From Adineta vaga (lineage: Eukaryota; Rotifera), in assembly GCA_021613535.1 (NCBI GenBank), contig CP075497.1, positions 2,852,001 to 2,916,000 on the forward strand: 64,000 bases of DNA, written 5' to 3'. The translations under genes and the position numbers were made by a program. Under the pieces are notes generated by a model. The model was not told where the DNA came from. It was given only the letters and a program-made list of their open reading frames with translations, and did not search any database. Below, piece by piece: positions 50,349-63,772 of the stretch (position 1 is its first letter; every line of letters starts with the position of its first letter).

Positions 50349-53300
50349 ATGACAACAAAAATTCAATGGAAACGTCTTGAAACAACAAGCGGTACAAGTC
50401 CCAAGCCACGTCATGGTCATCGAGCAGTAGCTGTCAAAGATTTAATCATCATTTTTGGTGGAGGAAATGAAGGCATTGTTGAAGATTTAAATGTTTTTAA
50501 TTGTGGTAAGAGATGAAAATTGAAAAGAATCGATTTATCTTGAAAATAAATCTATTTGTTTTTCTTTAAGCAACAAGTCAATGGTTTCAACCATTAGTCA
50601 AAGGAGATATTCCAACTGGTTGTGCAGCTTTTGGTTTTGCTACTGATGGTACACGAATTTTTGTGTTTGGTGGTATGGTAGAATACGGTAAATATTCAGC
50701 AGATCTTTGGGAATTGAATCCATTGACATGGTTATGGAAAAAAATCAAACCAAAACCACCAAGAACATCGTTATTACCTTGTGCTCGACTAGGTAATATT
50801 CTTTTTTTGTTCAAACTATTTTCAAGATCATAGAATTCTTTAGGACATACATTTACATACGCTGAAGGAAAATATTATCTTTTTGGTGGCTTAGCAAATG
50901 ATAGTAAAGATCCAAAACAAAATGTACCACGGTAAGAAGGATATTTAAATAGAATAGAAATCAAATTCAATGGTGATTTTAGATATTTAAATGATCTTTA
51001 TGCATTGGAATGCAAAGGAAATAATTATGCATGGGAACAACCTATTCTTTGTGGTTCACAACCAATGGAACGTGAATCTCATTCATGTATTGCATATCGA
51101 GGACAAATTGAAAATCGACCGAAATTACTTATCTATGGTGGAATGAATGGTCATCGTTTAGGAGATCTATGGAGTTTTTATATTGGTATAATACAATTGA
51201 TTTTATGAAATTAAAGATTTTTGTATCTTCATTTTAATACAGATTTTCCACAATGGACACAGATAACTGCATCGGGTTTAGCGCCACAACCTCGCAGTCT
51301 TCATTCGTCAGTTGTTCTTGGTCATCGGTGAGTATTTTACTTCTCTTAGTGTTTCTATATAGGAAATATATTCGAGTTTAGTATGTTTGTCTTTGGTGGT
51401 TGGGTACCGTTGATTTCTTCGGATAAAAATGAACAATTGTCACATGAAAAAGAATGGAAATGTACAAATACTTTAGCTGCGTTCAATCTAGGTGATTAGA
51501 AATATCTTGAGAAAGAAATTTCTATAATTAGTTCTTTAGAAACAAATGCATGGGAACTTCTTGGACAAGAATGTCTCGATGAAAATGTTCCAAGAGCACG
51601 TGCTGGTCATTGTGCTGTGACTGTTAATTCAAGAATGTATATATGGAGTGGAAGAGATGGTTATCGAAAAGCTTGGAATAATCAAGTAAGAATTTGATTC
51701 ATTGATGCAATAAAAAAAGATCACAAATGAATATATTTCATTTGTATAGGTATGTTGTAAAGATTTATGGTATTTGGAAACAGCAAGTCCAGGTGAACCA
51801 GAAAAAGTGCAATTACTTAAAGCCGGTATTGGAAATTTAGAAATATCATGGACTCCTGTTTCAACTGGTAAGATATTGATTGAAAGATGTTTTTTTCGTG
51901 TCATTGGTATATTTCTATTGTAATTTATAGCTGATTCATATATATTACAAATTCAACGTATGGATACTCCTGTTGAACAATTACCACTCACACCCACAAT
52001 TCCATCGCAGACACCGATCAATCCACCATCAATACCATTACAATCAATTTCCGCCTCGTTATTTGCTTCTAAAAGTCCTCAATCAGGTAAGTTATCTTTT
52101 CGAATTCTATAACAATTCCATATTCTTCGTATCTTTAGTACTTGCATCCTTAATTCCGACATTTTCCAATGGTAACTATCATTGATAAAGAAAGTAACTT
52201 ATCTTTTTCTGATCTCTCTATAGAACAACAACCACCCAGTGCATCTGTCTCTGCAATATCTGATACTGGTAATGAAAATATATATGCTCTAAATTCGATA
52301 GATTTTAATTATATTTCAATTCTGTATAGATGCTGTTGCGGATCAATGTCTCTCACCATCAACTTTGCTAAATAAATCTGCATCCGATTTATTTTCATTA
52401 GCTCATCTATCATCATCCCAAACACCAATGTCCTCTTCAATAAGTACAATCAATGCCCAAACATTACCAACTGCATCACAAGTAAATGATCATCTTTATT
52501 CTTCAATTCTTTGTTAACATTTATCTCCATTTAGTCTTCGAACAGTACAACAACTTCATCGTTAATCTTTCAAAAACCTTCATCAACAACTACTTCTCCT
52601 CAGCCTACACAAAGTAACGTTTATCGGAACTAAACTTCAATAATTCTCATATCTTCTTTTAGTCGTTCGATCTGGTACTCCAACAAATATACAATTTGTC
52701 AATGCAACCACCAATTCAACTGTTCGTCCAATAATCTTTCATCAAAAAGGTACAACATCATCTACACAACCACAACTTTTGACTGTAATGCCAGCTGGTG
52801 TTCGTGTTCAACATTTAACTCCTGTCGTACGTACTACATCAGCACAACCGACAACAATCGTTCGATTCATGACACCCGGTACATCAACTATTCGAACTAG
52901 TACAGGTCAACAACAGATTATTCAACTCAATACTAATAAACAACAACAACATCAACAACCGTTAGTTATTAAAGCAATAACAGCTAATCGACAACAAACA
53001 CAACAACAACAACAACAACCGATTTTATTGACGACTAATACTCAACAAAAAACATTTTTACCTCAGAATCAGCAACAAGTATTAGTGTTTAATCAAAATA
53101 CATTCAGTAATAATCAAAGTCAACAAGCAAAATTTACAATACAAACGACGAATTTCGATCCATCAAATTCCATTAAGAATGATAATCAACAACAACAACA
53201 AGAAACAGCCACCACCACCACAGATAATACTCCTATTCCACAACTTGATGGTATTGTCGATGATCAGGTAAGTGTTTTTCATTATACAAAAACTGTTTTA

Positions 53301-54556
53301 TTATAATCCTGTTTCTTCTTTGTAGCCTATACAAAATGGTTCACCTGGTATGTTCAAAAGATGAAAATTTATATTTTGAAATAACCATCGATTTCTAATT
53401 TAGATGTACATAATACTTCCAATGGAATACAAGGAACTACATCAGGTAAGACGAATGATTTTTCGTTATTCTGAACTGATTAATTCATTAAACTCCACAG
53501 ATAATCACGAAACATCAACAACGAACACGAATGATGATGGTTGGCATCTAGTTGGAACATTTAAAACAACAACAGCTGACGTAAAACATTATTATGTTGT
53601 TCCACCAAAACTTGATATTGATAATTATGTTCGTAATCATTCGCCTAAAGACAGTAATTTATCTAATATCTACTTTATTTTCTTGTGTAGGATCTCGCTT
53701 CATTACAAGTACAAAATTTAGTTAAAAAAGTCGATTTAGAACCAGGCGTTATCTATAAACTACGAATAGCCGCAGTTAATTCCTGTGGTCGTGGTCCATG
53801 GAGTGAAGCAGCAGCATTCAAAACGTGTTTACCAGGTGCTCCGCCAGCACCATCGAATATTAAAATTACCAAAGTAAGTCTATCACTACTACGATTAAAG
53901 AATTGAAATGAACAATCGTTGAGTAATCATAGCTTAAATCTATTTTTTCACAATGGTAATCGGAGTATCTTTATGCAATTGAATACTTGAGAGAAAATGT
54001 ATACCATCAAACAAATTTTAATAATTAATGCGGACTAAATCTGTTTTAATATTCTTCGTTCGAAGCTGTAACATTATCAAGATATATTTCAAATAAAATC
54101 TACTATTTCGATTTCATTTAGACATCCGACGGTGGTGCTCATTTAACTTGGGATCCTCCATCAAATGCATCATCTTTAATTACTGGTTATGCTGTTTATT
54201 TAGCAGTTAAAAATACTGCAACAGATAACAGTACACCTCGCCAACAACAACCACAACAAGCATCACAAATGGCTTTTGTTCGAGTTTATGGAGGTGCTCT
54301 AGCTGAATGTTCTGTCAATGGAGGTCAACTTCTTCAAGCACATCTTGATATCAATTCTAGTAGTAAACCAGCGATTATATTTCGTATTGCTGCACGAAAT
54401 GAACGTGGCTATGGTCCTGCAACACAAGTTCGATGGTTACAAGATCAACAACAATCACCCTATAGCAATTCAAATTCAACAAATCCTGTTAAACGGACGA
54501 ATTCCAATGCAAATTCATCAGCTAAAAAACAACGATTAGCACCAACTGATACATAA
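50349..54556 (+). CDS. HCFC1: Host cell factor 1 (HCF-1) homologue
   Basis: About 19 exons. HCF-1 is a nuclear chromatin co-regulator that tethers histone modifiers to transcription factors. The N-terminal six-blade Kelch domain is well conserved: [78 protein letters not shown] and [21 protein letters not shown] fibronectin-type segment follows, then a Ser/Thr/Gln-rich middle, then C-terminal Fn3 repeats ([40 protein letters not shown]) and a basic NLS-like end ([12 protein letters not shown]). The vertebrate 26-residue HCF-PRO repeats are absent. Instead QLDGIVDD (codons at 53241-53264), just before the C-terminal Fn3 part, fits the Taspase1 consensus used in Drosophila HCF. The start MTTKIQW is chosen because it abuts the first Kelch strand; an upstream ATG at 50259 lies before the acceptor. 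Confidence 0.93.
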
Positions 54557-55029
54557 ATTCATTTGTCGGTGTTCTCATGTAAATATATATATCTTTCTTT
54601 CTTTGCCGCTTTTGTTAACTCGATTACAGAACTAAAACACGATTCTATTTGTTAGATGTCCTTTCATAAACAAAATGAAGATACACATATTTTATTGTTG
54701 ACAAAATAAAGATTGTGTATATAGAAATCTCTCTATATATATTTAATGAATTCTTTCTCGTTCAATCGTTAATTGACCAAAAATATATTTCATTGTTTTT
54801 CTTTTCATGTTTTGTACGCATAAAGATATATTAGTAACATATGCATGTTGATATTATTTTTGCTTGATTGTTAGTCATGAGAGATTTGAAAAAAAAGGTA
54901 GCAAAGAAGTAATCTTGGCAGGTGTCAATGATAATGAAGAAGAAGAAGAACAACAACAACAATAAAAACATTTACAATTTTCATTTTGGACGGACGTATA
55001 GATGAAAAAATATGGATAAAATTATTCAA
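54557..55029. other. Convergent 3' spacer
   Basis: Between the HCF-1 stop and the lectin-gene stop. It contains AATAAA (54706) for HCF-1 and a short GAA/CAA repeat at 54938-54963. Nothing else seen. Confidence 0.6.
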
Positions 55030-57137
55030 TCATTTCATTTTTGCAGCTAAATCTTCTGCTTGTTGAATTTCTTCAGTAAGTGTTGATGCATGTATCGAAC
55101 TTTTAGCACGATTAATAGCTTCACGAAGACCTTCTGGTTCTTGTATTAACATTGCTTGTGTTAAATCTATCAATTTGAATAAAAACTTACAAGAATGTAA
55201 ATTTTCGATTATTTACCTTTTTGATATGTATCAATGCCAGTAAAAGTAGCTCCTTCAAAAACGACATATTGTCTACCTTCTAAACTATATTGATGAACAT
55301 CTTTTGGTCGATCCGAATAAAATTCTTGAAGAATACGGTCATCTACCGGTGACGTTGCGCGATCGACTTGGTCGTATTTTTTAACTTGTGGGAGGTTTGT
55401 TGGTCGTTGATTAGTTGATGCTGCATTACTATTCGATTGACGAAGAGGTGGAGGATGAGCAGAAACAGGAACTGTTTGCGTGGTCACTGGCATCGTTTTA
55501 CTCATCACTGGTCGGATAGTATTAACATGATCATGATTAGGACCATCTATAAAACACATCAAGTCTTCTATTGATAAGAATTTGATTCTTACTTAATAGA
55601 TAAAGTATTCCTGTATACAGTAAGATCGATATTGCAGCAATTAATGACGATAAAAGTGATGCAGTAATGTCTAAAATATGATGAAGTAGAAACTAGACGA
55701 GGTTAATGGAAATTATGTTTATACCTTTTTCTAAACTTGTTGAAGCAAGTGTAATATATCCTGAACAATAGGCAATACAAAGAATCAAACCAAGCATGAG
55801 AAAACTTTCGAGAACAATGGTGGCTAATAACATAATTCTACATGCCATGAATCGTTGTACTAAATATCACATCGAATTTTCTTTTCTTCTAAATATCAAA
55901 ATTGTTTTTCATTTACCTTGAGTACGATCATTTAAGATGATAAACAAAACAAGTAGAACAAATATACCAGCTAAACAACCAATAATAACATTAGCTACTG
56001 GAATTTGTATAATATTTTGATCTAAATCAAATGAAACATAAAATTAATAAAGAAAACTCTATTTTTAATCATCCTTTCTACATACATTGAATACCCCATA
56101 GGATAGCATAGACAATAATCATAACCAATGATAATAGAAGAATAGCCGATGTTATGGCAATTGTATTCTTACTTAGAATAAAACGATTGTATAAATAAAG
56201 TACAAAAGAGAAGAGCATAAACCAATTAAGAAGTAAAACAGAATAAGTCCACCAATTTGCATAAGTACCACCAAATGAACTTGTACACAAAGTAACAACA
56301 GTAACTCGTCCAATAATACTTGCTTTTGCTTGTTTATTTACTCCATTTGTTCCTGAGAAGTCGATAAAACATAAAGACAAAAAGACATTTTATAATTCTT
56401 ACCAGGTACACATGGAGCCGGCAAAAGACTATTACATAAATAATTATTTACACATTGTAAACGACTATCATAAGCAGCACAATATGTTCCAATTGCTGTT
56501 TCATACGTACTATTTGGACACCAGTTGATCAATGAATCATCAACAGTGGATCCATCAAGCCAATGCCAATTTGAATCTCGAACTATAAAAGATTTCTTCT
56601 TTTTCCAATTAATGTCTCACTTAATAGTTCATTCATTCAGTTTTTTTTCTCTAAGTATATAGACTTCTTTACTTTATGTCAACTTCTATCGATCAATTTT
56701 GAAAGGAAAACCTCTGTCAACTTTCTTCTTTAGTTCATTATTTATTCATATTTATTCTTCACGAATAAGACAAACAACATGGAGATAAAAACTTACATGA
56801 CGCGAAATTATTTGCACCGATCCAAAAGAGTGATGTTTTATCGATATTTGTTTGTTTGAATAAATTCAATTGTTCATAAGAAAAGATTTGAATCAGTAAT
56901 CCATCAACTGTTCTAGTTAAACATTGATTATATGCATCAGACCATGAGAAAACATTGGTTTTATAATAATAACAAAAATTTGTCTCGTTATTTGTAGAAA
57001 ATGGACTAGAGCATTGAGTTGTAACTAAATAAAACAATTTTCTATGGATTACTCTTTTCGCAAAGTACTCATTTACCTTGTTCGATGTGTATGAGATTGA
57101 AAAGAAAGAATAGCAAGGTGATTTGTGACGAGGCCAT
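55030..57137 (-). CDS. C-type-lectin-domain multi-pass membrane protein
   Basis: Nine exons (57137-57077, 57024-56797, 56582-56403, 56352-56086, 56021-55917, 55859-55725, 55670-55593, 55546-55217, 55166-55030) give 506 residues; every intron is phase 1. A signal peptide (LLFFLFNLIHIEQ) is followed by a C-type-lectin-like domain (about 22-150): FCYYYKTNVFSWSDAYNQC, LFWIGANNF, NWHWLDGS and INWCPN, with several cysteines, but no EPN or QPD sugar motif. Then come five or six hydrophobic helices (for example YSVLLLNWFMLFSFVLYLY and VIIGCLAGIFVLLVLFII) and a cytosolic tail of about 150 residues, Pro/Thr-rich and then helical (YQKDLTQAMLIQEPEG). I know no named family with this order. It may be a surface receptor. 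Ligand unknown; calcium-dependent sugar binding is doubtful. Confidence 0.75.
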
Positions 57138-58532
57138 AATAGATATGAAAGAATATATACGTTTCTAATTGAAATTTTTGAGATGTTGTCTCCGAGTATT
57201 TGTTTCCATCGTCTCTCGCGATTATATTTTATTTTGTTGGTATCCAACAACAATAATTATTTTCAGTCCGTCACTTTGGTTCGGCTTTTCTTTTCTCGTC
57301 AGTTTTTTGCTAAAAAAGAAAGACTCGTTACTTTTAATTTCTCTCATCCCTTTTCTTTCTTTTTCTTTCCTTTTTAACCCTTTGGATAATTCTTTTTATT
57401 ATCTACGCATCTAGGAAACTTGTTGATACGTAGAAAACAAACGCCAAAGAAAGAAAAAAAAATTAAACAACCAATGATAAATACATTGACAATAGAATCT
57501 ATTTCAATTAGATTACCCTTACTACAAAATACTCAATACATGTATGAACAACATGATGTGCTTTGAAAGAAAAAACAAACAAATCATCCGACCTTTATCT
57601 TTTATTATTTACTCCGTGTGTTCCGTCTTTGCGTTGAACCGTGGATGAAATAAAAAAAGGAAAAAAAGATAGAAAAACTACCCTCGCGATATCGCGATAT
57701 AAAAGATACTTCTTTTTTTTATGTAAAAAAAATGAAACTCGAAGCGTCACATTTGTGATTATTACATACATGACAGCAGATCATCTTTCTTCTTAAGACG
57801 TAGAAAGAAAAAGAACGTAGGTGTCAACTTTGTTTGTTTGAAGAATCAATTGAGTTCTCATTAGTCATATGGAACAGAACTCAAAATGGTTTATTTATTG
57901 AGGAAAATCACTTCACTCTACCGTGACATATCATCTTATTAATCAATGTTTCTTTGAAATATTCAACCAATGAATATATTTGTTGATAACCAATTAGAAA
58001 TTGATATTAAGAAAACAATCGCTAGAAGAAAGTGACAGGTGATTTTCGTTTACAGAAAAAAACAACAACAACAAAAAATAATCTCACATTACGTACAACT
58101 AATTATTCGTTGATTCCGAAAGTTTATCTACGGATAAGATTAACAGATCTTGAAACCAAACAGCTAATTAGAATAGACACAATTACATATGTTTCTAAGT
58201 TACACAGATATAAAAGTTCATATTTTACATAACATTAACGATACTGAATTCTTTTAAATCACATATTTTCTCTATCATTATCAATATCCGATTAAGTTAT
58301 ATAATATCAACTTAACATTTTCTTCTCTTTCACAAGATATCTGTAAATTCCTTTGATTTTATCAGAAATTCAGACACGAATACAATGAAAGTTTTTCGAA
58401 AAACGAATCTTTTAATACGAACATGTAGGCATCATTAGTATGCAAGTATGGTATGTGCATGCTGCACATCTCTTTTTCGTATTTCTTTTATCTTGCCTTT
58501 TCGAACACATTACATATTGAAAAAGTGTGAGG
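57138..58532. other. Divergent intergenic region with TCGCGA palindrome
   Basis: About 1.4 kb between the lectin gene (minus) and BICC1 (plus). It contains the 14-bp palindrome TCGCGATATCGCGA at 57684-57697, directly followed by TATAAAA at 57699. The frames at 57169-57414 and 58032-58232 look incidental. Confidence 0.5.
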
Positions 58533-61500
58533 ATGAATCAACCAGCTAAACGATGTCGATTTTCAACGACTCCATCATCATCATCATCATCATTAAATGA
58601 ATTCGTATGTATAACAAAGACGTTTCTTTTTGTTCGTTTTTGATTGTTTGTTATTGTCGTCGGATGTAATTACGCAAAGATATAGACATGAGCGAAAAGA
58701 GTATTTATGTATGGCAATGATCTTGATGACTTTTGTGACCGATGATAATCCTTATTCTAATGATGACACAATCGGAGTAGTGAACAAAAAACAAGTATCG
58801 AACGAAAGATAGACAAGTTTATTCTTCTAAATGATTAGTTAGGTTTTTTTCTTTCATTCGAACGAATCAATGTTTGAAACTTGTTCAATCTATGAGAATG
58901 ATTGTTGTACATGTTGTTTTCTGGTATGTGTTTTAAGAAGAATTTCTCATTTTTCGTTGTCTTAGTGAAAAAAAGAAAATAATCTTTGACATAATGATGA
59001 ATCGTATCTCTTTTTCGAAATATGGAATGGATGATAAGACGAAAACGTGCAAGAATAATGATGATGTCCGTGCCATCATTCTTCATATTCACTTTTGTTT
59101 ATTTGTTTCAAGAGAAAAGAGGAGACGAGAGACAGGGTGAGAGAGAGAAAAATTAGTGTTGGTCCATTATTGAAATTTTTTTTATCAATGTAGGCGTCTC
59201 AACATATATACACGAATAAGCAGATTCTTTTCAGATTATTGTTACAAGAAAACAGAAAGAAAGAGAGAGAGAGAGAGTAATCTCTGTTTGTCTCGTTTAG
59301 TGATTAAGACGAAGTTCAAAGATAGAATCGTACGTGTTTTTGAAGCGAACCGATTAGTCAATTGAATGTCTGTCACACATAGAAATTTCACTAGGATATA
59401 AATAGAGAAGATTTTTCATTCTTTTTTCAGTTACCAACAATGCGAACAACAAATATGGATCGAGCTACTCTTAAAGTTGAAATACCATTTACAGATCATG
59501 CTCATTGTATTGGAAGACAAGGAAATCAAATTCAAAGTATCATGTCAGCAACAGATACACACATTCATTTTCCTGATGGCAATCGTGAACCCAATGGAAC
59601 AAAATCGAATCAAGTAAGTTTAGAGAAAAGAAAAAGAAGAAGAAGAATTAAATGAAATTCTTTCTTCAGGTATCAATTACAGGAACAATTTCATCGATTG
59701 AAGAAGCTCGAAAACGTATCCGAGAAATTCTTCCTATGTCATTGAAATTTCTTATTCCACCAACACAATTAATCAATATTATCAATGATGATTATCCATT
59801 ATTTAAGAATGTTCGTTCACGATTTGGTGTCATCGTTCTTCCACGTCCATATGCAAAAACTGGTGATGTTTATTGTATTGTTCGTGGATTGTAAGTTACA
59901 GCAAATTAATTTTTTCTCTCCAAAAAACAAACATTTTCTCTTCTTTTCCCCCTCATAATAATAGAATCAATCAGCCTGGTTTAGCTGAAGCAACTGAATA
60001 TCTTATTCACGCATTCTATGGTTTCGAAGCTCCATTAATTAAAGTAACATGTCAAACAGAAGTTAGTGAACAATATCATGTTTATTTACAAACTCGTCAA
60101 CAATCGAAAGATATGTGTATCGCGGCAATTGAACAATATACTCATACAACAATTCAATTTCCAACAATGATTAATTCCAATCATTCACAGGATAATATGA
60201 ATAATTATGGACGTCGAACATCGGTTACAATTACGGGATCACCAACACAAGTTTGTCAAGCAAGAAAATTATTTGATGTAAGGATAAAAATTCATGTCTA
60301 TTTGATTTGATGACTTCTTTTGTTTTTCTATAGCTCTGTTTACCAATTATTTTGACTTTTGAAATACCAATTGATAAAGAACCATCTCGTGGTATGTTAA
60401 ATTAACATAATCTTTTCATTTTTGTGCATTGATTGTATATTACTTTTTTCTTTTAGCTCAAACAGCTCATATTAAAGATAAACTTAATGTTACAACAACT
60501 GTTCGAACACGTAAAGATAAAATTGGCAAAGTAAATATTTTTCTTTTTCTTTATAAATGAAGAAAACGTTTTGAATCTTCTAGTTAGTTACCGTTCAATC
60601 ACAAGAATACAATTGTGATCAATTATTTCGAGCACGCGCTGTTATTCTCGGTTTACCAGAACCCAATCATAATCATATGTTACCTATCAATACTACTGGT
60701 TTATTTGATCTAAGTAAATTTTCACAAGACATAAATCTCTTAAACTTTCTTCATTTTTATTCATAGATCAATCATCGACATTTCTATCCGATCTCTCCTG
60801 TAAGTTTATTCTTTAAATTTTCTCGAATCTTCAACTTTATTTTCCCATTTAGTACCATCGGGATCATCTTCATTAATTCTTACATCACCTTCGACAAATC
60901 ATATGACAGATAGTATCTTAATTCCCATCGAACCTTGTTATATACCATCAGCACAACAAATCGATACTGTACTTGTACCAATGTAAATGAAATCAATTCG
61001 TTTTCTCTTTGTTTTTTTTTAAATTGATTATTTATAGAGTTGAAACAAGCACAACGAAAAAACCATCGCCTATTGGTCATGAACGTTCATCATCAAGAAG
61101 TAAATTAATTTTCTTCTAAGATATCGAAATATGTTTATCTCATGTTTAGATATTGATCAAGAAACGATTGTTTGGCCAACAAATAACGATCAAATTTCAT
61201 CGGTAAATCATTTTGACAAAGAAAAGGATTTATTTTTTTTAAAAAAAACGAATTTTTTTAGCTTTTGGTTTTCGATTCATCGACTCAACAATCATTAAAA
61301 TCGACTGATATTAATAATTTAGAATCAATTGACAGTAAGTTAAACTTACATCTTTGAATATAATTCAAATTTATCTATTTTTAGATACTTTAGCTTTTCC
61401 AACACAAGATAATTGTTCGACTAAATTATTTACATTACTTCGTTCAATAAATTTAGAAAAATATTGGTCAACATTTGAACGTAATGAGGTAATTTTTCTC

Positions 61501-61742
61501 AAATGTATTTCTATTAATCCAATGATAAACAAATCTTAGATTGACTATTGCACATTTCTTTCTATGACGGATCAGGATTTGACTCAAATTGGTATTGAAG
61601 CTTTTGGAGCTCGTCGTCGTATGCAACAAGCCATTGCAGGTAGAAACTTCGTTATCCTTCTTGAGCAACTTTTTCAAATCAATTGTTCTAATAAATTTCT
61701 ATTGATTTAGACCATGCCTTGGCCAGTATCAACCGATATTAA
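58533..61742 (+). CDS. BICC1: Bicaudal-C RNA-binding protein (BICC1)
   Basis: Fifteen exons sum to 545 residues (human BICC1 is near 970). First exon 58533-58604 encodes MNQPAKRCRFSTTPSSSSSS. Then KH folds: IGRQGNQIQSIMSATDTHIH (KH1, GXXG intact), KSNQVSITGTISSIEEARKR, and a second KH in which the GXXG turn is replaced by TRQQSKD. A third region reads LCLPIILTFEIPID and ARAVILGLPEPN. The C-terminal SAM domain is clear: LRSINLEKYWSTFERNEIDY, MTDQDLTQIGIEAFGARRRM. BICC1 binds mRNAs, recruits CCR4-NOT and polymerises through SAM, in oocyte and epithelial patterning. The last splice (61639 to 61711) gives the natural ending ADHALASINRY; the longer frame to 61887 is out of phase and is 3' UTR. The inter-domain region is shorter than in vertebrates. 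Confidence 0.93.
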
Positions 61743-62012
61743 TGATCACGATCAAAGATTTCTTCATCTTTTCTCAAATAATCAAACAGCTTTCGACTTA
61801 AGCATTAATAATCCATTACCATTACTTATCGACGATGCGAACACATCTATTTCTTATTCATCAACGCTTTCGCTTTTGTCTATTTAATCATTCTTATTTC
61901 ATGTAGATATATCATAGATCATGTTCTTGTTTTAAAAAAAATGTATATACATTTACAAATGCTCACTTTTGTCTTTCATTTAATCGAAAAGAAAAAGAAT
62001 AAGAAATTAAAA

Positions 62013-63690
62013 TTATGTAGAGATTTGTTTGTTTTCGGAACTATCACTTTGTATTGGAAGAGTTTCGGATTTCGATGGAAGATAAAAATGTATATAAGGT
62101 TGATCATCGAATAGATCACCTGTTTCAGGAATATCAGGAAGAATTCTAAAAAGAAGAACAAAAAAAGAAATTCTTTTCAAAAGAAAGATTGAATTTACAT
62201 CTTTTTGATATTATCAATTGTTGTATGAGTAAATAAATCAGTGGAGAGAAGATTATTTTCTGGTAAGGGAATGTATTGTGGACAACCGGGTTTATGCCGA
62301 TGTGATGATGATGATGATAATAATGGCATTTCATTATTATTTGAAAACAATGTAGGTTTTGTTTCAAGTGGTAATGCTATTATTTTAGTTGATAAATGCA
62401 TACTTTTGGGTATGATTTGTAGATGATGTTTTTTATTGTATTGTCGAGCGATACAACAAAGAATTAGAGAGGTGAGGAATAATACACTACTGAATCCGAT
62501 TAGAATAGTTATTAATATATTAATGAAATTCCATTGATCTATCAAAGAATCAATCAATCAACAGGAAAAACTAGAGTTTTATTTTACTAATTCGAGTTAG
62601 AATTATTGTCGAAGAATTGTCATCTAAATAAAAAGAAGTTTTATCTCGTTCAGTTTCTTTTTATATTTAAACAATGATTCACGTTTAATATTGATTTTAG
62701 TTCGACAAATTCGATGATTGTTTACAAATAGATTTACATTTTTTGAAGGATCTAATGTTATGATGCAAATATATTCTCTATTAAGTTCATTAGAATCAAT
62801 TGATTCAATTGTATATTTAATGGAACGTTTCCAATTGAATGAATTTTTGATTTCATCAAAATCTTTTGAGATTATATTTCTATATGAAGAATCCTTTTGC
62901 TTAAGATAAAATGATAGATTAATAGTTGGTTGATAATCATTATAAATAACAAATTCATAATCAATTGAACATGAAATATCAATTGATTCATTTGCATGAA
63001 TAGTTATTTCTTTTGTACAATTCACTGTTTATAAATGTCGAGAAAAACAAACAAAATATTCGATGCAAAGGATAAAAATACTTACGTGTTGTTGGTAAAA
63101 GATGAATAAATCGATATATATCATGTAGAATATCATCATCTGGACTAAAACCAGATTCTGCATGTAAAATAATTTCATAATGAAGAAGATTTTCATTATT
63201 ATTATTCTGTAAGATTAATTGACCGGTAGTTTCGTGAATAATACATGAAAAATTTTCATCATGATTGACAATAAATCGATTTTGAATGCGATCGAATCGC
63301 GCAAGTTGTCGATAATTATTTGAAGATATCCGATGGATTAACCATGTCGTATGTTCACGAACTGAAGATTTATTGTTAGAATTTTCAGAGATTAAAGTAT
63401 CAATGAATTTGAAATCAGGTGTATCAATGATAATCTCATGATTAGTTTCATATGTTTTAGTATATCGATTGAAATCTAAGAAAAAAGAAACATATTGAAT
63501 CTTGATTGTAAATCAAGAAAATTTACTTTGAATTGAAGAACTATGTACATCTCGTTTAACAGACTGTGTTTCTTGATTATCAAGTTGAATTGTGTATATA
63601 TTCTAAACAAAGAAAATGATCTTTTCTTTAGACTATATGATGTCTATCTACTTGTGAGATGAATAGGAAAAGTAGTAGGAGAATTTGCAT
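62013..63690 (-). CDS. Single-pass membrane protein, family not recognised
   Basis: Seven exons (63690-63652, 63602-63527, 63475-63086, 63024-62683, 62623-62588, 62538-62199, 62145-62013) join in phase to 451 residues. It starts with a signal peptide (MQILLLLFLFISQ) and has an ectodomain of about 290 residues with several N-glycosylation sequons. Around TGQLILQNNNNENLLHYEII it faintly resembles a cadherin strand (GxL...YxI), and a later segment with paired cysteines (DISCSIDYE...YICIITLD) could be an Ig-like fold. One transmembrane helix (INILITILIGFSSVLFLTSL) is followed by CC and a cytosolic tail of about 130 residues with Leu/Pro-rich and acidic parts (GDLFDDQPYIHFYLP). A surface adhesion or receptor role is inferred. 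It is convergent with BICC1, 270 bp apart. Confidence 0.65.
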
Positions 63691-63772
63691 ACTTCATCAA
63701 ACTATTCGCGCCCTATTCTGATCGTCAATTGATATATTCAGGATCAAATTATCTGTTATTGATACAAAGATA
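63691..63772. promoter_or_regulatory. Very short divergent promoter
   Basis: Only 82 bp separate the two divergent start codons (63690 minus, 63773 plus), so both promoters and 5' leaders must share or overlap this segment unless one transcript starts inside the other gene. Confidence 0.5.

Noticed and set aside
61743-61887. C-terminal extension of BICC1 in the frame open to 61887
   Set aside because: The splice 61639/61711 is phase 1 and puts the protein into a frame ending ADHALASINRY at 61742; the longer frame would need a wrong phase.
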